From NCBI RefSeq assembly GCF_012224145.1, contig NZ_CP041030.1, forward strand, positions 1,426,001 through 1,490,000: a DNA stretch of 64,000 nt. The letters are read 5' to 3'. This DNA is from Francisella sp. LA112445 (lineage in GTDB: Bacteria > Pseudomonadota > Gammaproteobacteria > Francisellales > Francisellaceae). This document shows positions 17,403 through 25,851 of this stretch, piece after piece. Position 1 is the stretch's first letter; every line of letters starts with the position of its first letter. A model generated the notes under the pieces. That model was given only the letters and a program-made list of their open reading frames with translations, was not told the DNA's origin and searched no databases. The translations under genes were made by a program, and so were the position numbers.

Positions 17403-18116
17403 ATGAATAATTTTAATATTTTAATCCTCTTTACATTTATAGACTTCTTTATACTATTTCTAGCTTTTAAACTTTTTGGTAAAAAGGGACTGCACGTATT
17501 TATTGTTATTAGTGTTATAGCTGCAAATATACAAGTAAATAAAGGTGTTGCTTATGATATTGCTGGATTTCATATAATTGCAACGCTAGGCAATGTTATG
17601 TTTGGTGGTATTTTCACAGCTAATGACCTACTTAATGAAAAATATGGTCGCCAAGAAGCTAGAAAAGCCGTACTTAAATCAATATTTTTTGGTTTATCAT
17701 TTGTACTTTTAATGTTTATGGCGACAATATTTAACTCTATTAATGACTCTTTCTATAAGCAAACAAATCAAGCATTTGATTTATTCTTCTCAATTAACGG
17801 TGGTGCTCTAAAAGCCGTAATAATCGGTAACTGTGTTTATTTAATATCACAATTATTTGATGTTCTTATTTATTCAAAGCTTAGAAGTTTCAGTTCTGAT
17901 ATGAAATGGCTATGGTTTAGAAATACAGGATCAACTTTAATATCGCAAATACTTGATACAACTCTTATTACTTATGGATTTGCCTTTGCTGGTATTTTAC
18001 CTATAGAAAACGCTTTTGAAATAATAATCTCAACCTTAGTTATAAAATATATAATAGCCTTTATAAACGCTCCTTTATTCTATATTTTAGCCTTCACAAA
18101 GCCTAGAGAACCATAA
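17403..18116 (+). CDS. yhhQ: queuosine precursor (preQ0/preQ1) transporter, YhhQ/VUT family
   Basis: A 237-residue inner-membrane protein with about six helices and the family's conserved blocks: ANIQVNKGVAYD, GNVMFGGIFTANDLLNEKYG and DTTLITYGFAFAG. YhhQ imports 7-deazaguanine precursors for queuosine at tRNA position 34. The preQ1-type riboswitch directly upstream fits this substrate. queA, a later enzyme of the same pathway, lies 2 kb away. Its 3' end overlaps the convergent TSUP gene by 14 bases. Confidence 0.93.
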   Translation: MNNFNILILFTFIDFFILFLAFKLFGKKGLHVFIVISVIAANIQVNKGVAYDIAGFHIIATLGNVMFGGIFTANDLLNEKYGRQEARKAVLKSIFFGLSFVLLMFMATIFNSINDSFYKQTNQAFDLFFSINGGALKAVIIGNCVYLISQLFDVLIYSKLRSFSSDMKWLWFRNTGSTLISQILDTTLITYGFAFAGILPIENAFEIIISTLVIKYIIAFINAPLFYILAFTKPREP

Positions 18117-18924
18117 GTATCAAAATTACAATAATACATGCTAGATAAACCCAATCTTGTATTTTATGCGGTACTATACGTGACAGTTTAACCCCTATTG
18201 ATACGCCCACAAAAGAGCCTATTATGATACTAATAGCTACAGGCAAATAAACATACCCTAAACAATAGCTAGGTAGATTTGAATCACTAAACCCTATTAA
18301 AATATATGAAATAGCTCCAAAAAGTGCTAAAAAAGGTATTATAGATGATGAGATTGCAGCAGCTGTTGCAAGTTTATAGTTACGCCCTCTTAAAAAAGGA
18401 ACAATGATTATACTACCACCAATTCCTAGCACAACTGATACAAAACCTGTTATAAGACCATAAGTATACAGTAATTTAGATGATGGTTTATTTTCATTAT
18501 GGCTAGATTGATTGACCTTACTAGATCTTGCGTTACTTATCATTTTCAATACTAACTTAGCAACTGTATATATCAAAAATATAATAAATAAGATCTTTAA
18601 TAAAACACTAGAAAGATAACTAGCAATAGCAGCTCCAATTATAGTACCAATAATTAGTCCTAATTTTAACTTTAATGCGATATTCCAAATTATATTATTA
18701 GCTTTATGATGAGCATATGTGGTTTTTAGAGATGTAAATAACATGACAAGTAAAGATGTTGCGACAGCTATATGCATTGAATTAGATACAAATGTCGGCT
18801 CAAAAATAGAAATATACATTGCTATAGCTGGTACAACTATTACACCGCCACCAAATCCAAAGAGTGCTGCTAACACACCTACTATAATACCTATAATAAT
18901 AAAACAAAAAATTACCGAAATCAC
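18103..18924 (-). CDS. TauE/SafE (TSUP) family membrane exporter
   Basis: A protein of up to 273 residues with two repeats of the family: GVLAALFGFGGGVIVVPA near the N-terminus and VSVVLGIGGSIIIVPFL in the second half. About eight membrane helices are present. Members export sulfite, sulfoacetate or related organosulfur anions. The start is unusual: the frame opens with GTG at 18924, just after a TAG, but that GTG lies inside AAGGTGAT, a near-perfect Shine-Dalgarno sequence. An ATT at 18912 is correctly spaced behind it and may be the true start. The next in-frame Met is about residue 36, inside the first repeat. Confidence 0.85.
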   Translation of the reverse strand: MISVIFCFIIIGIIVGVLAALFGFGGGVIVVPAIAMYISIFEPTFVSNSMHIAVATSLLVMLFTSLKTTYAHHKANNIIWNIALKLKLGLIIGTIIGAAIASYLSSVLLKILFIIFLIYTVAKLVLKMISNARSSKVNQSSHNENKPSSKLLYTYGLITGFVSVVLGIGGSIIIVPFLRGRNYKLATAAAISSSIIPFLALFGAISYILIGFSDSNLPSYCLGYVYLPVAISIIIGSFVGVSIGVKLSRIVPHKIQDWVYLACIIVILILMVL

Positions 18925-18954
18925 CTTCTATATATTCCAAATTTAATTAAATAA

Positions 18955-19743
18955 TTAGATTAGCCCAAGTTTGACTAAACCATAGTAGACACCATCATGG
19001 TAATTTGCTTTAGTTATTAAATTAGCTTTCTCTTTTAATCTATCAGATGCATTTTCCATAGCTATTGCTACATCAACCCTATCAAACATTTCCAAATCAT
19101 TATTACCATCACCAAATGCATATGTCTCATACTCATCTAAACTAAGGTTTTCAACAACTTTGTCAATACCATCTGCTTTTGTATGCCCAGCTAAATAACA
19201 ATCAACATAACCATTTTCATTATGTGGTGCTATTACATAACTATCTCCTAAAGTGTGCTGTAATGCAATACTATCAACGTTTTTACCTAAGACTAAGGCA
19301 TTATAAATAGTTACATTATACAAATTATGAGTTGTGATCATTTTATCCCTATTGACTATCACATTGTTATAGAAGTAACTAAGGTCCTCTGATTCCAAAT
19401 TATTTACATAAGCATATTCACCTTCAAACAGCCAGTCATGATTATGTTTCTCACAGAACTTTAAGACATTATCTATAGCACTTTGGGGGAAAAGTTTTTC
19501 ATATACTAATTTACCTCCTATACTTACAACAGAACCATTAGCTGTAATAAAACCATCCATAGGTAAATCTAGTACAGTCTCAGGAATAAATCCTTGAGTA
19601 CGTCCTGTTGCTATAAAAGTTTTATAACCTTGTTTTCTTAGTTCTTTTATAGCCTGGATGTTCTTATCAGAGACAAAGAGTTTGCCTTTTTTCTCATGTA
19701 CTAAAGTCCCATCAATATCAAAAAAGAATGCTTTATTTTTCAT
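18955..19743 (-). CDS. Cof-type HAD phosphatase
   Basis: A HAD IIB hydrolase of 262 residues with FFDIDGTLV at the N-terminus (nucleophile Asp), IATGRTQG as motif II, and FGDGNNDLEMFD as motif IV. The family dephosphorylates sugar phosphates, nucleotides or flavin intermediates. The substrate here is unknown. The start is set at the ATG at 19743, because GAGGAG lies just upstream. A Met five codons earlier has no ribosome site. A palindromic repeat (19767-19833) fills most of the gap to queA. Confidence 0.87.
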   Translation of the reverse strand: MKNKAFFFDIDGTLVHEKKGKLFVSDKNIQAIKELRKQGYKTFIATGRTQGFIPETVLDLPMDGFITANGSVVSIGGKLVYEKLFPQSAIDNVLKFCEKHNHDWLFEGEYAYVNNLESEDLSYFYNNVIVNRDKMITTHNLYNVTIYNALVLGKNVDSIALQHTLGDSYVIAPHNENGYVDCYLAGHTKADGIDKVVENLSLDEYETYAFGDGNNDLEMFDRVDVAIAMENASDRLKEKANLITKANYHDGVYYGLVKLGLI

Positions 19744-19766
19744 AATACTCCTCAACATAAAAACAA

Positions 19767-19833
19767 GTCATCCTCGTGCTTGACACGGGGATCTCCTAGT
19801 TACTAGAGAGATTCCCACTTTCTTGGGAATGAC
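19767..19833. repeat. palindromic repeat element, copy 1 (intergenic)
   Basis: A 67-bp unit bounded by GTCAT and ATGAC. It contains two hairpins: CC-TCGTGCTTGACACGG-GG, then GATTCCC-ACTTTCTT-GGGAAT. The same plan (GTCATCC, CTTG in the loop, GGATC, later GATTCC, ATGAC) recurs at 20931-21004 and 21742-21825. It lies between queA and the Cof-type gene and could act as a terminator or mRNA stabiliser. Confidence 0.8.
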
Positions 19834-19874
19834 CACAAAAATTATTAAATGATTACTTCAATTAAAAACTGAAG

Positions 19875-20891
19875 TCAATAAATAAACATCGCATCACCAT
19901 AGCTAAAAAATCTATATTTTTCAGCTATAGCATGCCCATATGCTTTCATAATTTTTTCTTTATCTGCAAATGCACTAACCAACATAATGAGCGTAGATTT
20001 AGGCAGATGAAAATTTGTAATCATTGCATCAACTACATTAAATTTCTTACCCGGATATAAGAATATATCTGTCTCACCTTGATAAGGCTGTATTTGACCA
20101 CTTTCCCCTGCTGTTTCAAGTGAGCGTACTGAAGTAGTGCCAACGGCTATTACTCTACCACCATTTGCTTTTGTTTGACGGATCTTCTGACAAACTTCTT
20201 CTGGTACAGATATAACTTCAGAATGCATTTTATGATTATTAACATCATCAACTTGAACAGGTTTAAAAGTTCCAGAACCTACATGCAGAGTGATATAAGC
20301 TATATCAACACCTTTATCTTTTATTTGTTGCATCAGCTCTTGACTAAAGTGTAAGCCAGCTGTAGGAGCAGCAACAGAACCTAAATCTTTAGCGTAAACT
20401 GTTTGATATCTATCAGCATCAAACTCTTCATCATCTCGCTTCATATATGGAGGTAAAGGAACATGACCAAACTCTTCCATAATTTGATAAATATCTTTAT
20501 CCCCTTGTAACTCAAGCAGATACATACCACCATCTTTCTCTAGAACCTTTGCCAAAGTATCTTGGACAAATATTTCACTACCAATAGCTGGAGAACGATT
20601 TGCCTTTATATGAGTCTCAAAAACTTTTGGTGAATGCACTCTTTCTATAAGGTATTCAAGCTTTGCACCTGTTGTTTTCTCACCATATAAGCGTGCTAGC
20701 ATTACTTTACTATTGTTAAAAATAAGCAAATCTTCTGGGTTTATAAAATCTATAAAATCAGTAAATTTATGATCTACTATTTCACCTGTTTGCTTATTTA
20801 ACTTTAACAATCTGCTAGCATCACGATTTTCTAAAGGATAACTAGCAATCAACTCTTCTGGTAATTTATAATCAAAATCATCTGTTTTCAT
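19875..20891 (-). CDS. queA: S-adenosylmethionine:tRNA ribosyltransferase-isomerase
   Basis: A 338-residue QueA of normal length with family blocks FDYKLPEELIA at the N-terminus, RLLKLNK, APTAGLHF, TLHVGSGTF, VGTTSVRSLE and TNFHLPKSTL. It transfers and isomerises the ribosyl group of SAM onto preQ1 in the anticodon wobble position of tRNA, making epoxyqueuosine. It lies between two copies of the same palindromic repeat. Nearby yhhQ with its preQ1 riboswitch suggests the cell salvages the precursor. Confidence 0.97.
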   Translation of the reverse strand: MKTDDFDYKLPEELIASYPLENRDASRLLKLNKQTGEIVDHKFTDFIDFINPEDLLIFNNSKVMLARLYGEKTTGAKLEYLIERVHSPKVFETHIKANRSPAIGSEIFVQDTLAKVLEKDGGMYLLELQGDKDIYQIMEEFGHVPLPPYMKRDDEEFDADRYQTVYAKDLGSVAAPTAGLHFSQELMQQIKDKGVDIAYITLHVGSGTFKPVQVDDVNNHKMHSEVISVPEEVCQKIRQTKANGGRVIAVGTTSVRSLETAGESGQIQPYQGETDIFLYPGKKFNVVDAMITNFHLPKSTLIMLVSAFADKEKIMKAYGHAIAEKYRFFSYGDAMFIY

Positions 20892-20930
20892 TTTTCATAC
20901 ATCTCTTTATGATTAGACTTCCTAACCTAT

Positions 20931-21004
20931 GTAATTCTATGGCTTGGCCATGGAATATATTTTTTAAATATATTATGGATCCTACGATCAAGTCGTAGGA
21001 TGAC
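20931..21004. repeat. palindromic repeat element, copy 2 (intergenic)
   Basis: Read on the minus strand the unit begins GTCATCC, has a hairpin TACGA-CTTGA-TCGTA flanked by CC/GG, then GGATC. It continues through an AT-rich palindrome (AATATATT... near 20954-20974). It ends with an ATTCCATGGC/GCCATAGAAT hairpin (one mismatch) and GTAATTC in place of GTCATTC on the plus strand. It is a diverged member of the family at 19767 and fills most of the gap between the hydroxylase gene and queA. Confidence 0.7.
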
Positions 21005-21012
21005 TTTTTGCT

Positions 21013-22290
21013 TTACAAAGCCTGCTTCACTACTAAACTTTTAACAATATTATTTTTATCAACAAACTCAAATCCGGCTCTACGGGCTTTTTTGATATAA
21101 TCATTTTCGCTACCAAAAACTTCTTTAAAGGCTTTCATTAGAGCTATCATTTTTTTATTATCAAGTCTTCTTTCGCGTTGATACTTATCAAGAGTTGAAA
21201 TATGACCGATCAGCCTACCTTTAGCAAAAGCTTCACTCAAAACTTTAGTAAGAGCAATCACATCTTTAAAACCTATATTTACGCCTTGTCCTGCTAAAGG
21301 ATGAATAGTGTGAGCAGCATCTCCAACTAGCACAACATTATCTTGAATATAAGATTTCGCATGTCGCTGAATTAGCTCAAAGCTAAATCTTTTTGATAAA
21401 AGTTTTACACTCCCAAGAGTATTATCAATTGCTTTTGCTAACTCTAATTCAAATTTCTCATCAGCTAAACTCATCAAGAAATTAGCATAATCAGTTTTTA
21501 CAGACCAAACTATTGATGCTTTATTAGAATTTTCTAACGGTAAAAAAGCCAATACACCCTTATCATAAAAGCGCTGATATGCTGTTTGATTATGACCTTT
21601 TTCAAGCTCTAATGTCGCAACTATAGCAGTATGTTTATATGCCTTAACTTTAGTTTCAAAGTTGAAATAATCACGAATAAATGAATTAGCTCCATCAGCA
21701 CCAACTATCAAGTTAGTTTCGATACATATATTTTTTTTCAAGTCATCCTGAACTTGTTTCAGGATCTCATCATTATGTTTATTCGAACTAGTAGAATTAG
21801 ATTCCGGATCGGAGTCCGCAATGACAGATTGTAGGAGAATCTTTTCCGTATTTCCATTTCTTTGAATCTTCTGTATTTCTTGATTCGCAAAAACTTCAAT
21901 ACTCGTATCATTAATTTTTTCAATTAATGCTTGAGTTATTACATCATTCTCAACTATACATCCTAAACTGTGCTCGGCGATTTCTTCAGCTGTAATATTA
22001 ACGTTCTCACTAACTACATCATCCCATACGCGCATTTGATAATATGGTGATATACGATTGCTTTTGACCTTGTTCCAAACATCTAGCTCTTGTAGAAGTC
22101 TCTTTGATGTGTGATTAATTGCACTAACCCTAGTCTCTACCCTATTAGGATCTAAAGCTTTTTTCCTAACATCTCTTGCCTCAACAATAGCAACTTGCAA
22201 ACCATTTTTATGTAGTGCTAAAGCCAAGCTAAGCCCAACCATACCACCACCAACAATTACAACATCTTTTTGGATATTTTTAATGCTCAT
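21013..22290 (-). CDS. UbiI/UbiF/VisC-type FAD monooxygenase of ubiquinone synthesis with in-frame repeat insert
   Basis: A 425-residue flavin hydroxylase. The N-terminal GGGMVGLSLAL binds FAD, the middle GADGANSFIRD is the family DG motif, and VLVGDAAHTIHPLAGQGVNIG is the C-terminal GD motif. These enzymes hydroxylate the ring of ubiquinone precursors at the inner membrane. The ATG at 22290 has a GGTGG site upstream and overlaps the end of the preceding hydroxylase by 11 bases. A TTG two codons earlier is less likely. The 28 residues just before the DG motif (about IADSDPESNS to LKQVQDD) come from an 84-bp palindromic repeat inserted in frame. The paralogue next door lacks them. Confidence 0.88.
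   Translation of the reverse strand: MSIKNIQKDVVIVGGGMVGLSLALALHKNGLQVAIVEARDVRKKALDPNRVETRVSAINHTSKRLLQELDVWNKVKSNRISPYYQMRVWDDVVSENVNITAEEIAEHSLGCIVENDVITQALIEKINDTSIEVFANQEIQKIQRNGNTEKILLQSVIADSDPESNSTSSNKHNDEILKQVQDDLKKNICIETNLIVGADGANSFIRDYFNFETKVKAYKHTAIVATLELEKGHNQTAYQRFYDKGVLAFLPLENSNKASIVWSVKTDYANFLMSLADEKFELELAKAIDNTLGSVKLLSKRFSFELIQRHAKSYIQDNVVLVGDAAHTIHPLAGQGVNIGFKDVIALTKVLSEAFAKGRLIGHISTLDKYQRERRLDNKKMIALMKAFKEVFGSENDYIKKARRAGFEFVDKNNIVKSLVVKQAL
21742..21825. repeat. palindromic repeat element, copy 3, inside a coding sequence
   Basis: An 84-bp unit from GTCATCC to ATGAC with hairpins CCTGAA-CTTG-TTTCAGG and TCCGGATCGGA, on the same plan as the copies at 19767 and 20931. It lies wholly inside the UbiI-type gene. 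Its length is a multiple of three and it has no stop in the gene's frame, so it adds 28 residues. Confidence 0.82.
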
Positions 22291-23518
22291 CTTCAACCAC
22301 CTTTCTCATTAAAGTCGAGCCTTTTGTAAGTTTGCCCATCATTACTCGCGATAAAGCTTTCTTAGCTAATTTGCTTCTTTGTAATAAGTGTAAACCTGCA
22401 TTTCTACTTGCAACTAATTTACGATCATTTGAGACAAACCATTTCACAAAGCCATGTGTTATATTAATTGTTCTATCATGATCAGGTTTTCTAACTTTCT
22501 CAAACTCTTGCAAAACATTTTCAATATTCCCCTTCGTTTGGAAGGGGTGGCAGTCGCTAGACTGACGGGGTAGTTTAGCTAGTAAATCATATAAAAATCC
22601 AATATCGCGAATGCTCAAATTCATACCTTGACCAGATACTGGATGTAAAAAATGTAATGCATTACCAAAAAACAATACATTATCTTTATATACTTGATTT
22701 GACTGAACAAGATATAAGGGAAAAACTGCAGGTTTTGTAGCAACCTTAACTTCACCTAACCTATAGCCAAATCTATCTTGTACTAGCTCTTCAAATTCTT
22801 TTTTATCTAAATCCAGTTTTGCCTTTGAATCTTCTCGATCAACAGTCCAAACACATCCCATAGTAGTTTCTGACTTAGGAAGCATTGCAAGCACTCCATC
22901 TGTCATAAACCTCTCATATGCAGTATTTTCATTATCTAAATCTGTTTGAATATCAAAAACAACCGCGTCTTGTTTATAATCAGTAGTTTGCGCTTCCACA
23001 TCTAGCATTTTACGCATACTTGAGTTTGCGCCATCACAAGCAATTATTAATTCTGCTTGTATAATGCTCTTTTGCTCCTGCTTTTCAACTACTAAAGAAT
23101 ACTCATCAGATTTTTTCTCAAGGTCGATAACATTAGTTTCAAAGGATTTAATAATATTTGGATTGTCAGTAACACTTTGTAAAGCTACAGCCAAAAGCTC
23201 CTGCATAGGAGCTATAGCCCCTAAAAATGGCAAATTCTCATCTTTAGCAAAAATTTCTGCCCTTCCATATCTACCTTTATCAGAAATATGAACTTTTTTA
23301 ATAGCTTGAGTTGTACTTGCAACTTTATCCCATAAACCAAGAGTATTTAAAAACGCTATTGATGAGTAAGATACAGCTATACTTCTATTATCATTTTTAA
23401 CCAGTAATTGATCTTTTTCAATATGAATAATTTTACAACCAGTTTTTGCAAGTGCTAGAGAAGTTAGTAACCCAACTATACCTCCCCCAACTATCGCCAC
23501 ATCATATTTATTACTCAT
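22280..23518 (-). CDS. ubiH: UbiH-like FAD monooxygenase (ubiquinone synthesis)
   Basis: A 412-residue flavin hydroxylase with VAIVGGGIVGLLTSLAL at the N-terminus and DGANSSMRKM in the middle. The C-terminal motif is FGNALHFLHPVSGQGMNL. Asn replaces the usual Asp in the GD motif, as I recall for E. coli UbiH, which supports the ubiH call. The start is the ATG at 23518 rather than a TTG at 23530 that overlaps the upstream stop. Gene order after a UPF0149 gene mirrors ygfB-pepP-ubiH-ubiI of E. coli, without pepP. Residues around LPRQSSDCHPFQTKG come from a double-hairpin repeat at 22529-22573. Confidence 0.9.
   Translation of the reverse strand: MSNKYDVAIVGGGIVGLLTSLALAKTGCKIIHIEKDQLLVKNDNRSIAVSYSSIAFLNTLGLWDKVASTTQAIKKVHISDKGRYGRAEIFAKDENLPFLGAIAPMQELLAVALQSVTDNPNIIKSFETNVIDLEKKSDEYSLVVEKQEQKSIIQAELIIACDGANSSMRKMLDVEAQTTDYKQDAVVFDIQTDLDNENTAYERFMTDGVLAMLPKSETTMGCVWTVDREDSKAKLDLDKKEFEELVQDRFGYRLGEVKVATKPAVFPLYLVQSNQVYKDNVLFFGNALHFLHPVSGQGMNLSIRDIGFLYDLLAKLPRQSSDCHPFQTKGNIENVLQEFEKVRKPDHDRTINITHGFVKWFVSNDRKLVASRNAGLHLLQRSKLAKKALSRVMMGKLTKGSTLMRKVVEDEH
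22529..22573. repeat. double-hairpin repeat inside ubiH
   Basis: About 45 bp made of two perfect hairpins: CCCCTTC-GTTTG-GAAGGGG (22529-22547) and CAGTC-GCTA-GACTG (22551-22564), then ACGGGGTAG. It is unlike the GTCAT family. G+C is far above the surroundings, and it adds about 15 residues to a loop region of UbiH without breaking the frame. Exact borders are uncertain. Confidence 0.65.
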
Positions 23519-23526
23519 TTTTAATC

Positions 23527-24063
23527 TCAAATCTTTTCACTATCTATAAGTAACACAGCAACTTTTGTATATTCTAACAATTCCATAAAATCATCTTCAC
23601 TGCTTTCATCTTGTCCTAAAGAATCATAATCCATATATGAAATTTGCATCAAATCATGAATTGCCTCTTTAACCTCTTTATCTTTTGAGTTTTCAAAGTC
23701 TAAACCAAATAGTCCAACTCCTGATAAAAAGCCTTTAATCCAGTAAGTAAGTGCTTCTGCCCTATAACTTAATGGTTCATTATCTTCAGGAATAAATAAA
23801 TCAAAACTTAGACTCTTCTCATCAAACTGAGATTTTGTATAGTCATAAAGTTTCTTCATAGTCTTTAAAGCAGAAGCTGCTACAAGGTCGCCCTCTTCAA
23901 TAGTCTTTGTCATCAAAGAATCTGACCATGCAGTAAATTTAACTTCTGCCCCAAAACTAAACAATGCACAAAGTAAACCATGAGCTTCAGAAGCAGAGCT
24001 TAAAGCTTGCATTACTTTTAAAGCTTCTGCAACATCTTCAAAATTAGGTTTTTCATTTTTCAT
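23527..24063 (-). CDS. UPF0149 family protein (YgfB-like)
   Basis: A 178-residue, acidic, all-helical protein. The block SEAHGLLCALFSFGAE and the later YWIKGFLSGVGLFGLD match UPF0149/YgfB, whose E. coli gene precedes pepP-ubiH-ubiI. The biochemical role of the family is poorly defined, although regulatory effects have been reported for YgfB in Pseudomonas. It is the first gene of the ubi run. Its stop falls just before the ubiH ATG. Confidence 0.85.
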   Translation of the reverse strand: MKNEKPNFEDVAEALKVMQALSSASEAHGLLCALFSFGAEVKFTAWSDSLMTKTIEEGDLVAASALKTMKKLYDYTKSQFDEKSLSFDLFIPEDNEPLSYRAEALTYWIKGFLSGVGLFGLDFENSKDKEVKEAIHDLMQISYMDYDSLGQDESSEDDFMELLEYTKVAVLLIDSEKI

Positions 24064-24256
24064 AGAAATTTATTTTATTTATATTATGTATTGTTAATTA
24101 TTTTACTGTATCTAGATAATTAGTTATAGGTATTTTTTGTCAGATTTAATAAAGAAACTATAAATAATCTTATAGTAAACTAATAACTAAAGATAAGTTA
24201 TAAATTAAAGTTTAAATATATTAAATTTTCTTGAAATAAGAGTTAAGAAATATATT

Positions 24257-25717
24257 TTAAGATTGATAGTTTGGTGGCTCTTTTGTAATAGTCACATTAT
24301 GAACATGAGATTCATTAAATCCTGCACCTGTAATCTGAACAAATGTTGGCTGAGTGCGCATTGTTTGGATATCTTTTGAACCAGTATAGCCCATACTAGA
24401 TTTTAGCCCACCTATTAACTGGTGAATAACCGCAGAAAGTAGACCTTTATAAGGAACTCTTCCTTCAACACCTTCTGGGACAAATTTCTTAGACTCTGTA
24501 TTACTTTGGAAATATCTATCAGAAGATCCTTGCTCCATAGCCCCAAGAGATCCCATACCACGATATGACTTATACGAACGACCTTGGAAAAGCTCAACCT
24601 CGCCAGGAGACTCTTCTGTACCAGCAAAAAGTCCACCTATCATAACAACAGATGCTCCTGCAACAATAGCTTTTGCAATATCACCTGAGAATCTAATCCC
24701 ACCATCTGCAATAACAGGAACTCCTGTACCTTCTAAGGCTTCTGCAACGTTAGATATAGCTGAAATTTGTGGCACTCCAACACCTGCAACAATTCTTGTT
24801 GTACAGATAGAACCAGGACCTATACCAACCTTAACAGCATCAGCACCAGCCTTAACTAAGTCTCTAGCCGCTTCAGCTGTAGCAATATTTCCACCGATAA
24901 CTTGAATATTAGGATAAGTATCTTTTACCCATTTAACCATATCAAGTACACCTTGTGAATGGCCATGAGCAGTATCTACAACGATAATATCAACACCTTC
25001 AGCCGCTAAAGCCGTAACTCGTTCTTTAGTATTTTCAGCTGTTCCTACTGCAGCACCAACTCTTAAACGACCTAAAGAATCTTTACAAGCATTTGGCTTA
25101 TTTTGAGATCTCTCAATATCTTTAGTTGTGATCAAACCAACAAGTTCACCTTTATTATCTACAACTAAAAGCTTCTCTATCTTATGCTCATGTAAGCTTT
25201 TTTTGATAGATCCTTGAGACGCATTTTCAGCAACTGTAACAAGCTTCTCTTTAGTAGTCATTATAGAACTAACTGGCTCATCTAAATCTTTAGCAAACCT
25301 AAAATCACGTTTTGTAACAATTCCTACTATATGATTATTTTGATCTACAACAGGGAAACCAGAGAAGTTATGCTCTCTTGCTAATTGCATTATTTCTTTA
25401 ATTGAGCTTTCTGGCTTAACAGTGATAGGATCTATTACCATACCATTCTCAAATCTTTTTACTTTTTTAACTTCCTGAGCTTGAGCTTCTATAGACATAT
25501 TCTTGTGAATAATACCTATACCACCTTCTTGAGCTATAGAAATAGCTAGGCGAGACTCTGTAACTGTGTCCATTGCTGCTGATACTAAAGGAATATTTAA
25601 CTGAATATCTCTAGTAATATTTGTTTTCAAATCTACCTGATGTGGTAATACATTTGAATATCTAGGTGATAGCAATACATCATCAAAAGTGATTGCTTCT
25701 TGAGTAATTCTTAACAT
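24257..25717 (-). CDS. guaB: inosine-5'-monophosphate dehydrogenase
   Basis: A 486-residue TIM-barrel enzyme with two CBS domains inserted (about residues 92-205). The active-site loop is GPGSICTTR with catalytic Cys305. The substrate blocks [12 protein letters not shown] and GMGSLGAM follow, as does the flap SDRYFQ. It oxidises IMP to XMP, the committed step to guanine nucleotides. Spacing on both sides (193 bases downstream to UPF0149, 134 upstream to pepA) suggests a single-gene unit; guaA is not adjacent as it is in E. coli. Confidence 0.98.
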   Translation of the reverse strand: MLRITQEAITFDDVLLSPRYSNVLPHQVDLKTNITRDIQLNIPLVSAAMDTVTESRLAISIAQEGGIGIIHKNMSIEAQAQEVKKVKRFENGMVIDPITVKPESSIKEIMQLAREHNFSGFPVVDQNNHIVGIVTKRDFRFAKDLDEPVSSIMTTKEKLVTVAENASQGSIKKSLHEHKIEKLLVVDNKGELVGLITTKDIERSQNKPNACKDSLGRLRVGAAVGTAENTKERVTALAAEGVDIIVVDTAHGHSQGVLDMVKWVKDTYPNIQVIGGNIATAEAARDLVKAGADAVKVGIGPGSICTTRIVAGVGVPQISAISNVAEALEGTGVPVIADGGIRFSGDIAKAIVAGASVVMIGGLFAGTEESPGEVELFQGRSYKSYRGMGSLGAMEQGSSDRYFQSNTESKKFVPEGVEGRVPYKGLLSAVIHQLIGGLKSSMGYTGSKDIQTMRTQPTFVQITGAGFNESHVHNVTITKEPPNYQS

Positions 25718-25851
25718 TATCGATCTCCGTAATTAAAGTCTAGAGTTTGAATTTAATTACAGTCGTATTCTATCACATAAGAAAAAATATACTAGAGGAA
25801 ACTAAATAATTTTTTTACCAAAGCATTTAGTAATGAAGAGAAAGTTAAAGC

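Noticed and set aside
24064-24256. Possible small gene or RNA between UPF0149 and guaB
   Set aside because: The 193 bases are very AT-rich with stops in all frames and no stable stem; nothing supports a gene.
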